Translations under genes and position numbers: made by a program
Notes under the pieces: generated by a model
What the model saw: only the letters and a program-made list of their open reading frames with translations
The model's database searches: none
What the model was told of the DNA's origin: nothing
Shown: piece after piece, positions 13,847 to 20,625 of the stretch
Position numbering within the stretch: the stretch's first letter is position 1
How the letters are laid out: the number at the start of each line of letters is the position of its first letter
Assembly: GCA_050258735.1 (NCBI GenBank)
Contig: JBLMZJ010000029.1
Span: 1 to 20,625, forward strand
DNA from: Syntrophomonas_A sp050258735
GTDB lineage: Bacteria > Bacillota > Syntrophomonadia > Syntrophomonadales > Syntrophomonadaceae
Reading direction: 5' to 3'
DNA length: 20,625 bases

Positions 13847-14851
13847 CTATAGTCGGGCCCCGACAAAGCTTACCACATCTGCCACCCGGGACGAATAACC
13901 CCACTCATTATCATACCAACCGATGACCTTGGCCATACGGTCGCCCATAACCATCGTAAGCAGGCCGTCCACCACTGCGGAATTCACTTCACCCCGGTAA
14001 TCGATCGATACCAGCGGCTCTTCCGAATATTTCAATATCCCCTTCAACTGTCCTTCACTGGCTGTCTTGAAAGCCTGATTCAGGGATTCGACGCTGACTG
14101 GTTTCTCCGTTTGGAAGGTAAAATCGAGCAATGAAACGTTGGGAGTGGGGACCCGGACCGCCAGGCCATCCAGTTTTCCCTTCAGCTCCGGGATCACCTC
14201 GCCTACTGCAGTAGCTGCGCCGGTAGTGGTAGGTATCATGGAAAGAGCGGCAGCCCTTGCCCGCCGCAGATCCTCGTGATCCAGATCCAGCACCCGCTGG
14301 TCATTGGTATAAGAATGCACAGTGTTCATCATGCCCTGGACGATACCGAATTGCTCCAGTATTACCTTGGCTATCGGTGCCAGACAGTTGGTAGTGCAGG
14401 AGGCATTGGATATCACGCTCATATCCGGGGTGTATTTGTCCTGGTTGACTCCCATCACCATGGTCAGATCGACCTTTCCCTTGGCCGGTGCAGTGATGAC
14501 CACCTTGGCTGCCCCTGCCTGCAGGTGCAGTGCTGCTTTTTCCCGGCTGCGGAAAACGCCGCTGGACTCTACTACTACCTGGACCCCCAGGTCGCGCCAG
14601 GGCAGACTGGCCGGATCCTTTTGCGACAGGTATTTAATCCTTTGCCCGCCTATCACCATCTCATCATTTTCCACGGTTACATCGCCTTTAAAAACACCAT
14701 GGATAGAATCATATTTGAACAGGTGAGCCCCCGCTTTTATATCCCCCAGGTCGTTGACTGCCACCAGCCTGACATCGCTGCGGGTAAGCAGCAAACGGGC
14801 AACCAAACGTCCGATCCGCCCAAAACCATTGATCGCTACATTCACAGACAT
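13847..14851 (-). CDS. gap: Glyceraldehyde-3-phosphate dehydrogenase, type I
   Basis: Phosphorylating NAD(P)-dependent dehydrogenase, 334 residues. The Rossmann motif is NVAINGFGRIGR (about 4-15). VNDLGD at 33-37 has an acidic residue after the second strand, as in NAD-preferring GapA. The catalytic C152 is in SNASCTTNCLAP and the base H178 in TVHSYTND. WYDNEWGYSSRV is near the end. ATG at 14851 matches family N-termini (MSVNVAING) but AAGGG abuts it; GTG at 14845, giving MNVAING, has AAGGG at six bases and may be the true start. It begins six bases after the cggR stop codon, as expected for the repressor-gap pair. Confidence 0.96.
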   Translation of the reverse strand: MSVNVAINGFGRIGRLVARLLLTRSDVRLVAVNDLGDIKAGAHLFKYDSIHGVFKGDVTVENDEMVIGGQRIKYLSQKDPASLPWRDLGVQVVVESSGVFRSREKAALHLQAGAAKVVITAPAKGKVDLTMVMGVNQDKYTPDMSVISNASCTTNCLAPIAKVILEQFGIVQGMMNTVHSYTNDQRVLDLDHEDLRRARAAALSMIPTTTGAATAVGEVIPELKGKLDGLAVRVPTPNVSLLDFTFQTEKPVSVESLNQAFKTASEGQLKGILKYSEEPLVSIDYRGEVNSAVVDGLLTMVMGDRMAKVIGWYDNEWGYSSRVADVVSFVGARL

Positions 14852-14857
14852 CCCTTA

Positions 14858-15892
14858 TCATTCCTGCCTTTCTGCTATTCTGATGATACTTCTAGCCGCG
14901 CCTTCATCACTTATGAGTACATTCTCTTTCCCGCTGCGCAGTACCGAATCGATGGCTGAAGCTTTGTTGCTGCCTCCGGCTACCGCGACTACCCGGGAGA
15001 TCTGCTCCAGATCGGTCAATTCCAGGCCGATGCCCGGAACTTCATATACTATATTGCCCTTTTCGTCAAAATAATATCGAAGAGCTTCACCAACTGCCCG
15101 TTGTTTGTTCAAATAATCCATAGCCTTGGGTCCCAATCCCCGGCGGCTGGCCATTTCCTGTGCGTCACCGATGCCGTGGAAAAGGAACTGGCTGGCCTTG
15201 ATCGTATCGACCATGCGGGCCACATGCATATCCTTTTTCAGTATTTCCGCCGTGTTTTCCTCCAGGTTATCGGGTATATGCAGCAGGCGGTATTGACCCC
15301 CAACCGCTCTCGCTATCTTGGCGGCAATGGTTCCGGCCTGTTGCTCCATTTCTTCCCCCAGGCCGCCTCGGGCCGGCACTACCAACACATCAGGCAGGTT
15401 GATGCCTTCACCGATCGCGTCAGCCATCTCGGCCAGAGTAGTACCTCCGGTTACCGCCAGAATGGAACCCGACTGCAGGGTCTTTCTCAGGTAGCGGGCG
15501 GCAGCCCGGCCCAGATCTTTTTTGGCCAGAGGATCCTGAAAGGAATCACCCGGCACCAGGATGACCTCGTCCAGGTTGAACCTCACCTTGACCTGATCGG
15601 CAAGCGATTGGAGATTGAACAACAATGGGATGAGTTCGTCGATCTCCCGGAGCATCTCCTCACCATCAGGGGTAAGATAAATGCCGGCCGGTGTAGTGTA
15701 AATGGCTCCCCGTTCCCTCAAGAGGTCGATCTCCCCGCGCACCGTGCGTTCGGAATAACCCAGGGCTTTCACCAACTGGCGGCGGCCAACCGGCTGGCCA
15801 TGTATTATCTGGCGCAGGACACGATAGCGGGTTTCGATTATTTCCATCGCTTCAGGGGCAAAACGCTCCATCACTGTAAAAAGCAGATTCAT
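14858..15892 (-). CDS. cggR: Central glycolytic genes regulator CggR
   Basis: A SorC-family repressor of the lower-glycolysis operon, 344 residues. A DNA-binding winged helix lies at about 25-75 (GRRQLVKALGYSERTVRGEIDLLRERG). A sugar-phosphate-binding domain follows, with LAVTGGTTLAEMADAIG, VVPARGGLGEEMEQQA, FHGIGDAQEMA and VAGGSNKASAI. In Bacillus subtilis the effector is fructose-1,6-bisphosphate, which relieves repression. The ATG at 15892 follows AGAGGA by five bases. It is the first gene of the operon, and a candidate promoter and operator lie upstream. Autoregulation is inferred from position. Confidence 0.93.
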   Translation of the reverse strand: MNLLFTVMERFAPEAMEIIETRYRVLRQIIHGQPVGRRQLVKALGYSERTVRGEIDLLRERGAIYTTPAGIYLTPDGEEMLREIDELIPLLFNLQSLADQVKVRFNLDEVILVPGDSFQDPLAKKDLGRAAARYLRKTLQSGSILAVTGGTTLAEMADAIGEGINLPDVLVVPARGGLGEEMEQQAGTIAAKIARAVGGQYRLLHIPDNLEENTAEILKKDMHVARMVDTIKASQFLFHGIGDAQEMASRRGLGPKAMDYLNKQRAVGEALRYYFDEKGNIVYEVPGIGLELTDLEQISRVVAVAGGSNKASAIDSVLRSGKENVLISDEGAARSIIRIAERQE

Positions 15893-15919
15893 TGTTGTCC
15901 TCTTGTAGTATATTCTTTC

Positions 15920-15957
15920 GGGGCGATTATGTTCACCAGGGGCAATTTTGCCCCACC
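15920..15957 (-). promoter_or_regulatory. Candidate CggR operator
   Basis: On the minus strand GGTGGGGCAAAATTGCCCC is followed by TGGTGAACATAATCGCCCC. The GCCCC half recurs at a 19-base period, and the first unit is a near-perfect palindrome (arms GGGGCAA/TTGCCCC, 15939-15954). The layout resembles the tandem CGGGAC-N6-TGTC sites known for B. subtilis CggR. It lies between the promoter and the start codon, as a roadblock operator would. Confidence 0.45.
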
Positions 15958-15998
15958 AAAATAATGTGCTTTACTCAAAAAGCTGTTTTTACATAATT

Positions 15999-16007
15999 AT
16001 TATATCA
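15999..16007 (-). promoter_or_regulatory. Extended -10 promoter of the glycolytic operon
   Basis: TGATATAAT on the minus strand is a consensus TGnTATAAT element. No good -35 hexamer lies 17 bases upstream, which extended -10 promoters tolerate. Transcription would start near 15992, about 100 bases before cggR. Confidence 0.55.
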
Positions 16008-16093
16008 CAATTTGCCAATTAGGATGTATACAGTATTTGAATTTTCTCTGAAAAACCGCTGATGGAGGATAAACTGACGGAAAGATTACCCGA

Positions 16094-17482
16094 TCAGTAT
16101 CTTTTTCGGGCCATGGTGGAAAGGATGCCGAGTTCCTGGCGGTATTTGGCAACTGTGCGGCGGGATATCTTGACGCCCTTCTTCTTTAGAGCGGCTGCGA
16201 TCGCTTCATCGCTCAATGGATTAGTTGCGTCTTCGGCCGCCACGATCTCTTCAACCATGTGTTTTATGCTGCGGGCGGATATCTTCTGACTGCCGTGGCA
16301 GGAGCCCACCCCGGTACTGAAAAAGTACTTTAGTTCGAACAGGCCCTGCGGTGTCTGGATGTACTTGTTGGTAGTGGCCCGGCTTACAGTGGACTCGTGG
16401 ACATCAACCAGCTCAGCGACCTGCCTCAGATTCAAGGGTTTCATATATTCGACCCCATGATCCAGGAAGTCCTTTTGGATGTCCACTATACAACGTGCCA
16501 CCTTGTACAGGGTCATGCGGCGCTGTTCGATACTGCGGATAAGCCAGATGGCGGACCCCATCTTCTCTTCCAGGTACTTGCGGGCGTCCCGATTAAAGGA
16601 ATTGGGCTGGCGCAGGATGTTCTCATATACATTGTTTATGGTCAGGCGCGGGAAATTAAAGTCATTTACCACCACCACATATTCTCCGTCTATCTTTTCG
16701 GCAAATACATCGGGCATGATATACTTGATTTCGTTAGCATCGCCGTACTGCATGCCGGGACGGGGATCCAGGGTGCGGATCAGATCGCACATATCCTGTA
16801 CCTTTTGCAGGGAGATACCGAGGTGGGTGGCTATCTTATTGATCTTTCCAGCGGCCATATCGGTCAGATGATGTTCGATGATGGCGCGGGCTGTGTCGTT
16901 TTCTTTGCCATAATGGCGCAGCTGGATCAGCAGGCATTCAGCCAGGTCACGTGCCCCTACCCCATGGGGATGGCAGGTCTGGATCATCTCCAGCACTTCC
17001 AGTACCCGCTCTTCGGTGACTTTCAACTGTCTGGCCACTTCTGCCGTTTCCAGACCGAGATAACCATTACTGTCGATGCTGCCGATCAGGAAGTTGCCGA
17101 TCTCCAGATCATCTTCATTCTTGCATATCATATGGAGCTGAAACTCCAGGTGCTCATAGAGGCTGGGCCGCCGGGTAAGAAAGTTGTCAAAGGATTTTTC
17201 TTCGGCCTGCTCCCGGGTATTGAGCCCAATATCACGATCATGGAACAATTCCAGCAACTCCTCGGTACGGCTGGAACCGTCTTCTGCCTCCGGCTTTTTT
17301 TCACCATCATTATTATCGTCGGCTTCTTTTTCATCTAAAAACGGATTCTCTTCCATTTCCCGGTTGATATATTCGGAAAGCTCAATGGTTGACATCTGCA
17401 GAATGGCTATAGCCTGGCGCAGTTCAGGCGTCATCAGCAGTTTTTGCTGTTGTTCCAGAAATATATCATGCGACAGTTTCAA
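16094..17482 (-). CDS. rpoN: RNA polymerase sigma-54 factor
   Basis: An alternative sigma factor that needs AAA+ activators and reads -24/-12 promoters; 462 residues from the chosen start. Region I is Gln/Leu-rich (LEQQQKLLMTPELRQAIAILQMSTIEL, about 9-35). An acidic linker (about 50-80) follows, then the core-binding domain. The helix-turn-helix (RQVAELVDVHESTVSRATTNKYIQTP) precedes the C-terminal RpoN box SRRTVAKYRQEL (about 440-451). The start is TTG at 17482, giving MKLSHDIFLEQQQKL as in the family, with GGGGG eight bases upstream. A GTG at 17491 overlaps that site. No activator gene and no clear -24/-12 promoter is in the window. Its place before cggR-gap is also known in other Firmicutes. 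Confidence 0.95.
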   Translation of the reverse strand: MKLSHDIFLEQQQKLLMTPELRQAIAILQMSTIELSEYINREMEENPFLDEKEADDNNDGEKKPEAEDGSSRTEELLELFHDRDIGLNTREQAEEKSFDNFLTRRPSLYEHLEFQLHMICKNEDDLEIGNFLIGSIDSNGYLGLETAEVARQLKVTEERVLEVLEMIQTCHPHGVGARDLAECLLIQLRHYGKENDTARAIIEHHLTDMAAGKINKIATHLGISLQKVQDMCDLIRTLDPRPGMQYGDANEIKYIMPDVFAEKIDGEYVVVVNDFNFPRLTINNVYENILRQPNSFNRDARKYLEEKMGSAIWLIRSIEQRRMTLYKVARCIVDIQKDFLDHGVEYMKPLNLRQVAELVDVHESTVSRATTNKYIQTPQGLFELKYFFSTGVGSCHGSQKISARSIKHMVEEIVAAEDATNPLSDEAIAAALKKKGVKISRRTVAKYRQELGILSTMARKRY

Positions 17483-17490
17483 GCCATTCA

Positions 17491-17495
17491 CCCCC
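17491..17495 (-). promoter_or_regulatory. Ribosome-binding site that fixes the rpoN TTG start
   Basis: AAGGGGG precedes TTG (17482) by eight bases. The in-frame GTG at 17491 lies at the edge of this site and so has no room to use it. Confidence 0.65.
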
Positions 17496-17710
17496 TTAAA
17501 TCTGAGCCTTTATTTTCCCCTTTACAACGGGTGGTCTTCTCTAACGGCTACAGAAAAAATGCTTTACAGGACAACGATATATCTTTACAGAACAGTCTTT
17601 GGCGGACGCAGGAATGGTACGAAGGTGGTTTATCACATCTGAATCATGTCACTGCAGGAATTAGTATACTCACTATATATTATTCGCCTGATAACCTGAT
17701 AATCCTTCTG

Positions 17711-17732
17711 CCCGCGCCAAATTTGGCCCGGG
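17711..17732. repeat. Palindrome downstream of whiA
   Basis: GCCAAATTTGGC is a perfect 12-base palindrome, extended by CCCG/CGGG around a C-C mismatch. It lies 25 bases past the whiA stop codon with no T tract. It may be a weak terminator or a protein-binding site. Nothing else was identified in the 274-base whiA-rpoN spacer. Confidence 0.45.
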
Positions 17733-17756
17733 AATAACAGTTATAAATGCTATATA

Positions 17757-18698
17757 TTATAAATCTGCTTTATCCATCCATTCCTCGGCTAAGCGTTCCA
17801 ACTTGCGCATCCGATAAGCAACTCCTGATTTGCTCAGCGGGACCTTCAGCATCTCACCCAACTCCTGCAGACTATTGTCGGGGTAGTCTATGCGCAGCAA
17901 GGCAAGTTCGCGCAGGTTAGGAGGCAGGGATTCCAGTCCTCCCCGGGCGATAAGCCCCTCGATCAGATCGGTCTGGCGCAGAGAAGCATCGATGGTCTTG
18001 GCCAGATTGGCGGTTTCGCAATTGACCTGCCGGTTGACATTGTTACGCATGGATTTTATGATGCGAACATTCTCGAAATCGAGCAGGGCATTGCTGGCTC
18101 CTACCACCCTGAGAAAATCAGCGATCTTTTCACTCTCCTTGATATAGACCACTATGTTGTTCTTGCGCTCAAAACTATGGGCATGCAATTCAAAGCGGGC
18201 CAGGAGTTTTTGTATTTCGGCTGCTAACAAGGCATCATTAAAAGTGATCTCCAGATGATAGTCCCCCTCCGGGCGGTTGACAAAACCGCGACTGAGAAAG
18301 ATCCCCCGCAGATAAGAGCGCTTGCAGCAGGATTTTCCCAGCAGAGAGGATGTGCCAGGTTTACCTTGATCCCTGGGAAACGCTTTGAGTTCTTGCTGTA
18401 TCCATCTGTTCTTTTGGTCTATATGGGCGCTTACTTCATAAACATGGCTCTTACCGAAATACTTCTTTATCTCGCTGCCTACTGCTGCATGCAGTCCATA
18501 AGCATCCTTGAGCAGCTTGTATATCTTGCGGGCAGTAGCGGCGTTCTCGGCCTGTACGATCAGATCGATGCCGCCATCGTCAGCATCCAGCCAGCGGGCG
18601 GAACTGGCCAGCAAGGCCGACAATTCCGCCTTACGGCAGCAGTCTTTCTCTGGCATCACCCGGGCCAATTCATTTCTTACATCATTGGAAAAACTCAT
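17757..18698 (-). CDS. whiA: WhiA sporulation/cell-division regulator
   Basis: A DNA-binding protein of 313 residues, conserved in Gram-positive bacteria, linked to sporulation in actinomycetes and to cell division in Bacillus. The N-terminal part is a degenerate LAGLIDADG-homing-endonuclease fold (SYLRGIFLSRGFVN and HLEITFND). The C-terminal helix-turn-helix has LPPNLRELALLRIDYPDNSL and VPLSKSGVAYRMRKLERLAE. The ATG at 18698 is the only start after an in-frame TGA. Its GGAG is 13 bases away, so translation probably depends on reinitiation after yvcK, whose stop lies 18 bases upstream. No crh gene follows, unlike in Bacillus. Confidence 0.95.
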   Translation of the reverse strand: MSFSNDVRNELARVMPEKDCCRKAELSALLASSARWLDADDGGIDLIVQAENAATARKIYKLLKDAYGLHAAVGSEIKKYFGKSHVYEVSAHIDQKNRWIQQELKAFPRDQGKPGTSSLLGKSCCKRSYLRGIFLSRGFVNRPEGDYHLEITFNDALLAAEIQKLLARFELHAHSFERKNNIVVYIKESEKIADFLRVVGASNALLDFENVRIIKSMRNNVNRQVNCETANLAKTIDASLRQTDLIEGLIARGGLESLPPNLRELALLRIDYPDNSLQELGEMLKVPLSKSGVAYRMRKLERLAEEWMDKADL

Positions 18699-18716
18699 TA
18701 TCGGGACTCATCTCCA

Positions 18717-19667
18717 TTATCCGCGCAGGGTTTCCATGATCACAGCCGCCAGTTTATCGGAATCATGCCAGGCTACCCGGTCATCTGATACCAGGTCACC
18801 CTCTATGACTTTTATGCCCATTTTCCCGATCTCATCCCGGGAGATCAAAACCGGTACCGCTCGTTCTTCCAGGTAGCGGCTCAACCGCGGTTCATCGATA
18901 ACCCCGGTGTTAACGATGACAAAATCTACTATTTGCTGTCCGATATGATCGACGATCACCTTAAGATGATCAGTGGCATCGAAGCCGTCTGTCTCGCCCA
19001 GCTCAGTCATTATGTTACTTATATAGAAAGTGACAGCATTGGAGGCTGCTATGGCATCCGCGACCCCATTGACCAGCAAGTTAGGTATTATGCTGGTGTA
19101 CAAGCTGCCCGGCCCGATTATTATTGCATCTGCATCGGTGATGGCCTGCAGGGTCTCGGGGATCGGCATGCATTCCGGGGTCAGGAACAGCTTCTCGATC
19201 GTGCTGTTATACTGGCGAAGGGAGGTTTCTCCATAAATTGTGCTCCCATCAGCCATGCTGGCTCCCAGGGTGACATGTTCGAGCGTGGCCGGCAGCACCC
19301 GGCCGCGCACCGCCAGGACCCGGCTGACTTCCCTGATGGCCGAGACAAAATCACCGGTTATCTCGGTCAATGCCACCAGCAGCAGGTTACCCAGGTTGTG
19401 TCCCTGCAGGCTACCTTCATGAAGGAATCTATGTTGAAAAACTTTGTCCATCAAGGTTTCGGTTTCGGCCAGCGCCACCAGGCAATTGCGGATATCTCCG
19501 GGGGGCAACACTCCCAGTTCAGCCCGCAGACGCCCTGAACTTCCACCATCATCGCTGACCGTCACTACGGCAGTCAGCTCAGATGTATGCTTCTTAAGTC
19601 CTTTAAGGAGTACGGACAGACCGGTACCCCCGCCGATCACTACTATTTTGGGTTCGTTGCTCATCAT
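18717..19667 (-). CDS. yvcK: YvcK/CofD-like gluconeogenesis and morphology factor
   Basis: A 316-residue protein of the YvcK family, related to CofD 2-phospho-L-lactate transferase. In Bacillus it is needed for normal shape and growth on gluconeogenic carbon sources, and it binds UDP-sugars. Visible marks: VVIGGGTGLSVLLKGLKKH (about 9-27), VTVSDDGGSSGRLR (about 36-48), LPPGDIRNCLVAL, IIIGPGSLYTSIIPNLLVNG and YISNIMTELGETDGF. The first of two ATGs (19667) is nearest the GAGGAG site, which lies in the last codons of rapZ. rapZ ends seven bases upstream, so the two are co-transcribed. Confidence 0.95.
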   Translation of the reverse strand: MMSNEPKIVVIGGGTGLSVLLKGLKKHTSELTAVVTVSDDGGSSGRLRAELGVLPPGDIRNCLVALAETETLMDKVFQHRFLHEGSLQGHNLGNLLLVALTEITGDFVSAIREVSRVLAVRGRVLPATLEHVTLGASMADGSTIYGETSLRQYNSTIEKLFLTPECMPIPETLQAITDADAIIIGPGSLYTSIIPNLLVNGVADAIAASNAVTFYISNIMTELGETDGFDATDHLKVIVDHIGQQIVDFVIVNTGVIDEPRLSRYLEERAVPVLISRDEIGKMGIKVIEGDLVSDDRVAWHDSDKLAAVIMETLRG

Positions 19668-19674
19668 GTTTTTT

Positions 19675-20562
19675 TTACTCCTCTACCCCTGACTTGGATA
19701 CATCCCTATGCCGGATTATCACATAATAGCCCTCTTTTCTTAGTTGATCCCCGATATAATTGGCCAGGACCACCGAGCGGTGCTGGCCGCCGGTACAGCC
19801 GATAGATATCGCAAGATTATTCTTGCCTTCGGCCATGTAATTGGGGATGAGAAATTTGAGGAGATTTAGAAACCGGCGGGTAAAAGAACGGGTGATCGGG
19901 TTTTGGAGCACAAAATCCTTGACCGCCTGATCCTCCCCGGTCATATAGCGCATTACCGGGTCATAGAAAGGATTAGACAGGAAACGGACGTCCATGACCA
20001 TATCTGAATCCATGGGGATCCCGCGTTTAAAACCAAAAGATACCATATGAATAGTAAAGTCGTTGTCGGGATTTTCACTGTAGAGGCCCTGCAGTTTCTC
20101 TTTCAACAGCCGGGGAGGAAGATTTGAAGTATCTATCACTACACTGGCCTGTCCTCGCAATTCTTCGAGCAAACTGCGTTCGGCCCGGATCGAATCCAGC
20201 AGATGTCCCTCGCCGCCAAGGGGATGCGGCCGCCGTGACTCCTTGAAGCGGCTGACCAGAACATCTTCAGACGCCTCCAGAAAAATTATCTGATAGTCGA
20301 TCTGGTTGACCCGGAGTTCGTGCAATGAGGAAGACAAGTCCTGAAAGAAGCTGCCCCCGCGCACATCGATCACCAGAGCCACCTTATCCAACCGGCCGTC
20401 CGATTGTAGTGCCATCTCAACAAATTTGGGCAACAGGACCGGCGGCAGATTATCCACGCAATAGTAGCCTATGTCTTCCAGGCAGTTGACCGCCTGGGTC
20501 TTCCCAGCTCCGGAATAACCGGTGATGATAATTATGCTCAGTGCCTGGCCCTTTTTCCCCAT
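19675..20562 (-). CDS. rapZ: RapZ/YvcJ nucleotide-binding protein
   Basis: A 295-residue P-loop protein. The Walker A motif is GYSGAGKT (15-22), followed by DIGYYCVDNLPP. The C-terminal domain ends with SIGCTGGQHRSVVLANYI, the family signature. In E. coli RapZ is an RNase adaptor controlling glucosamine-6-phosphate synthase through small RNAs; in Bacillus YvcJ binds and hydrolyses nucleotides, and its role is less clear. The ATG at 20562 follows GGGGAGGT by eight bases. The remaining 63 bases of the window have two open minus-strand frames, so the end of an upstream gene is possible but I cannot identify it. Confidence 0.95.
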   Translation of the reverse strand: MGKKGQALSIIIITGYSGAGKTQAVNCLEDIGYYCVDNLPPVLLPKFVEMALQSDGRLDKVALVIDVRGGSFFQDLSSSLHELRVNQIDYQIIFLEASEDVLVSRFKESRRPHPLGGEGHLLDSIRAERSLLEELRGQASVVIDTSNLPPRLLKEKLQGLYSENPDNDFTIHMVSFGFKRGIPMDSDMVMDVRFLSNPFYDPVMRYMTGEDQAVKDFVLQNPITRSFTRRFLNLLKFLIPNYMAEGKNNLAISIGCTGGQHRSVVLANYIGDQLRKEGYYVIIRHRDVSKSGVEE

Positions 20563-20625
20563 GTGTCATAACCTCCCCTGTCCGGGTAATTGACGACCCG
20601 GTCTTTGTCTATCCCCAGTGTTTCT

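Noticed and set aside
15101..15964. 287-codon + strand frame across cggR
   Set aside because: It is antisense to a well-supported gene and to its operator. Length alone reflects codon bias.
16001..16020. Possible sigma-54 promoter (TTGGCA) before cggR, tempting because rpoN is adjacent
   Set aside because: There is no GC at the required ten-base distance for the -12 element, while TGATATAAT fits an extended -10 sigma-A promoter.
16397..17338. 313-codon + strand frame across rpoN
   Set aside because: Antisense shadow; rpoN motifs from region I to the RpoN box are intact on the other strand.

Overview
The window is a stretch of bacterial chromosome, most likely from a clostridial-type Firmicute. 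The evidence is gene order: rapZ-yvcK-whiA, rpoN-cggR-gap-pgk-tpiA-gpmI-eno and secG-est-rnr-smpB-ssrA are all Firmicutes arrangements. Shine-Dalgarno sites are strong and starts often non-ATG (TTG, GTG, one CTG). Base composition looks balanced by eye; I cannot name a genus.

Layout, left to right. 1-708 (+) is the 3' end of a large Ig-like surface protein, closed by a strong terminator. 851-1020 (+) is a decayed 3' end of a large serine recombinase running straight into the 3' end of ssrA (tmRNA, 1020-1375, -). smpB (-) follows, with its own consensus promoter and a terminator-like hairpin in its leader. A chemoreceptor gene (+) sits between smpB and rnr, which are commonly adjacent. Then come rnr, an HD-domain hydrolase, a carboxylesterase and secG (all -). 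The glycolytic operon cggR-gap-pgk-tpiA-gpmI-eno (-) runs from 15892 to 8819. rpoN (-) lies upstream of it, and whiA, yvcK and rapZ (-) fill the right end.

How the genes work together. SmpB, tmRNA and RNase R form the ribosome-rescue and tagged-mRNA-decay system; the tag read here is AEDNFALAA. The six-gene operon covers triose phosphates to phosphoenolpyruvate under the CggR repressor, with an extended -10 promoter and a candidate operator downstream of it. RapZ, YvcK and WhiA form a conserved module linking carbon and envelope metabolism and cell division.

Other notable points. tpiA needs a CTG start to keep its catalytic Asn and Lys. Short palindromic repeats of at least two families are scattered through the minus-strand intergenic regions; seven copies of one family share one orientation. 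A 173-bp element bounded by a perfect 15-bp inverted repeat lies upstream of rnr. I found no wholly new multi-gene system. The most interesting places are the recombinase scar at ssrA, the smpB leader, the CTG start and the repeat islands.
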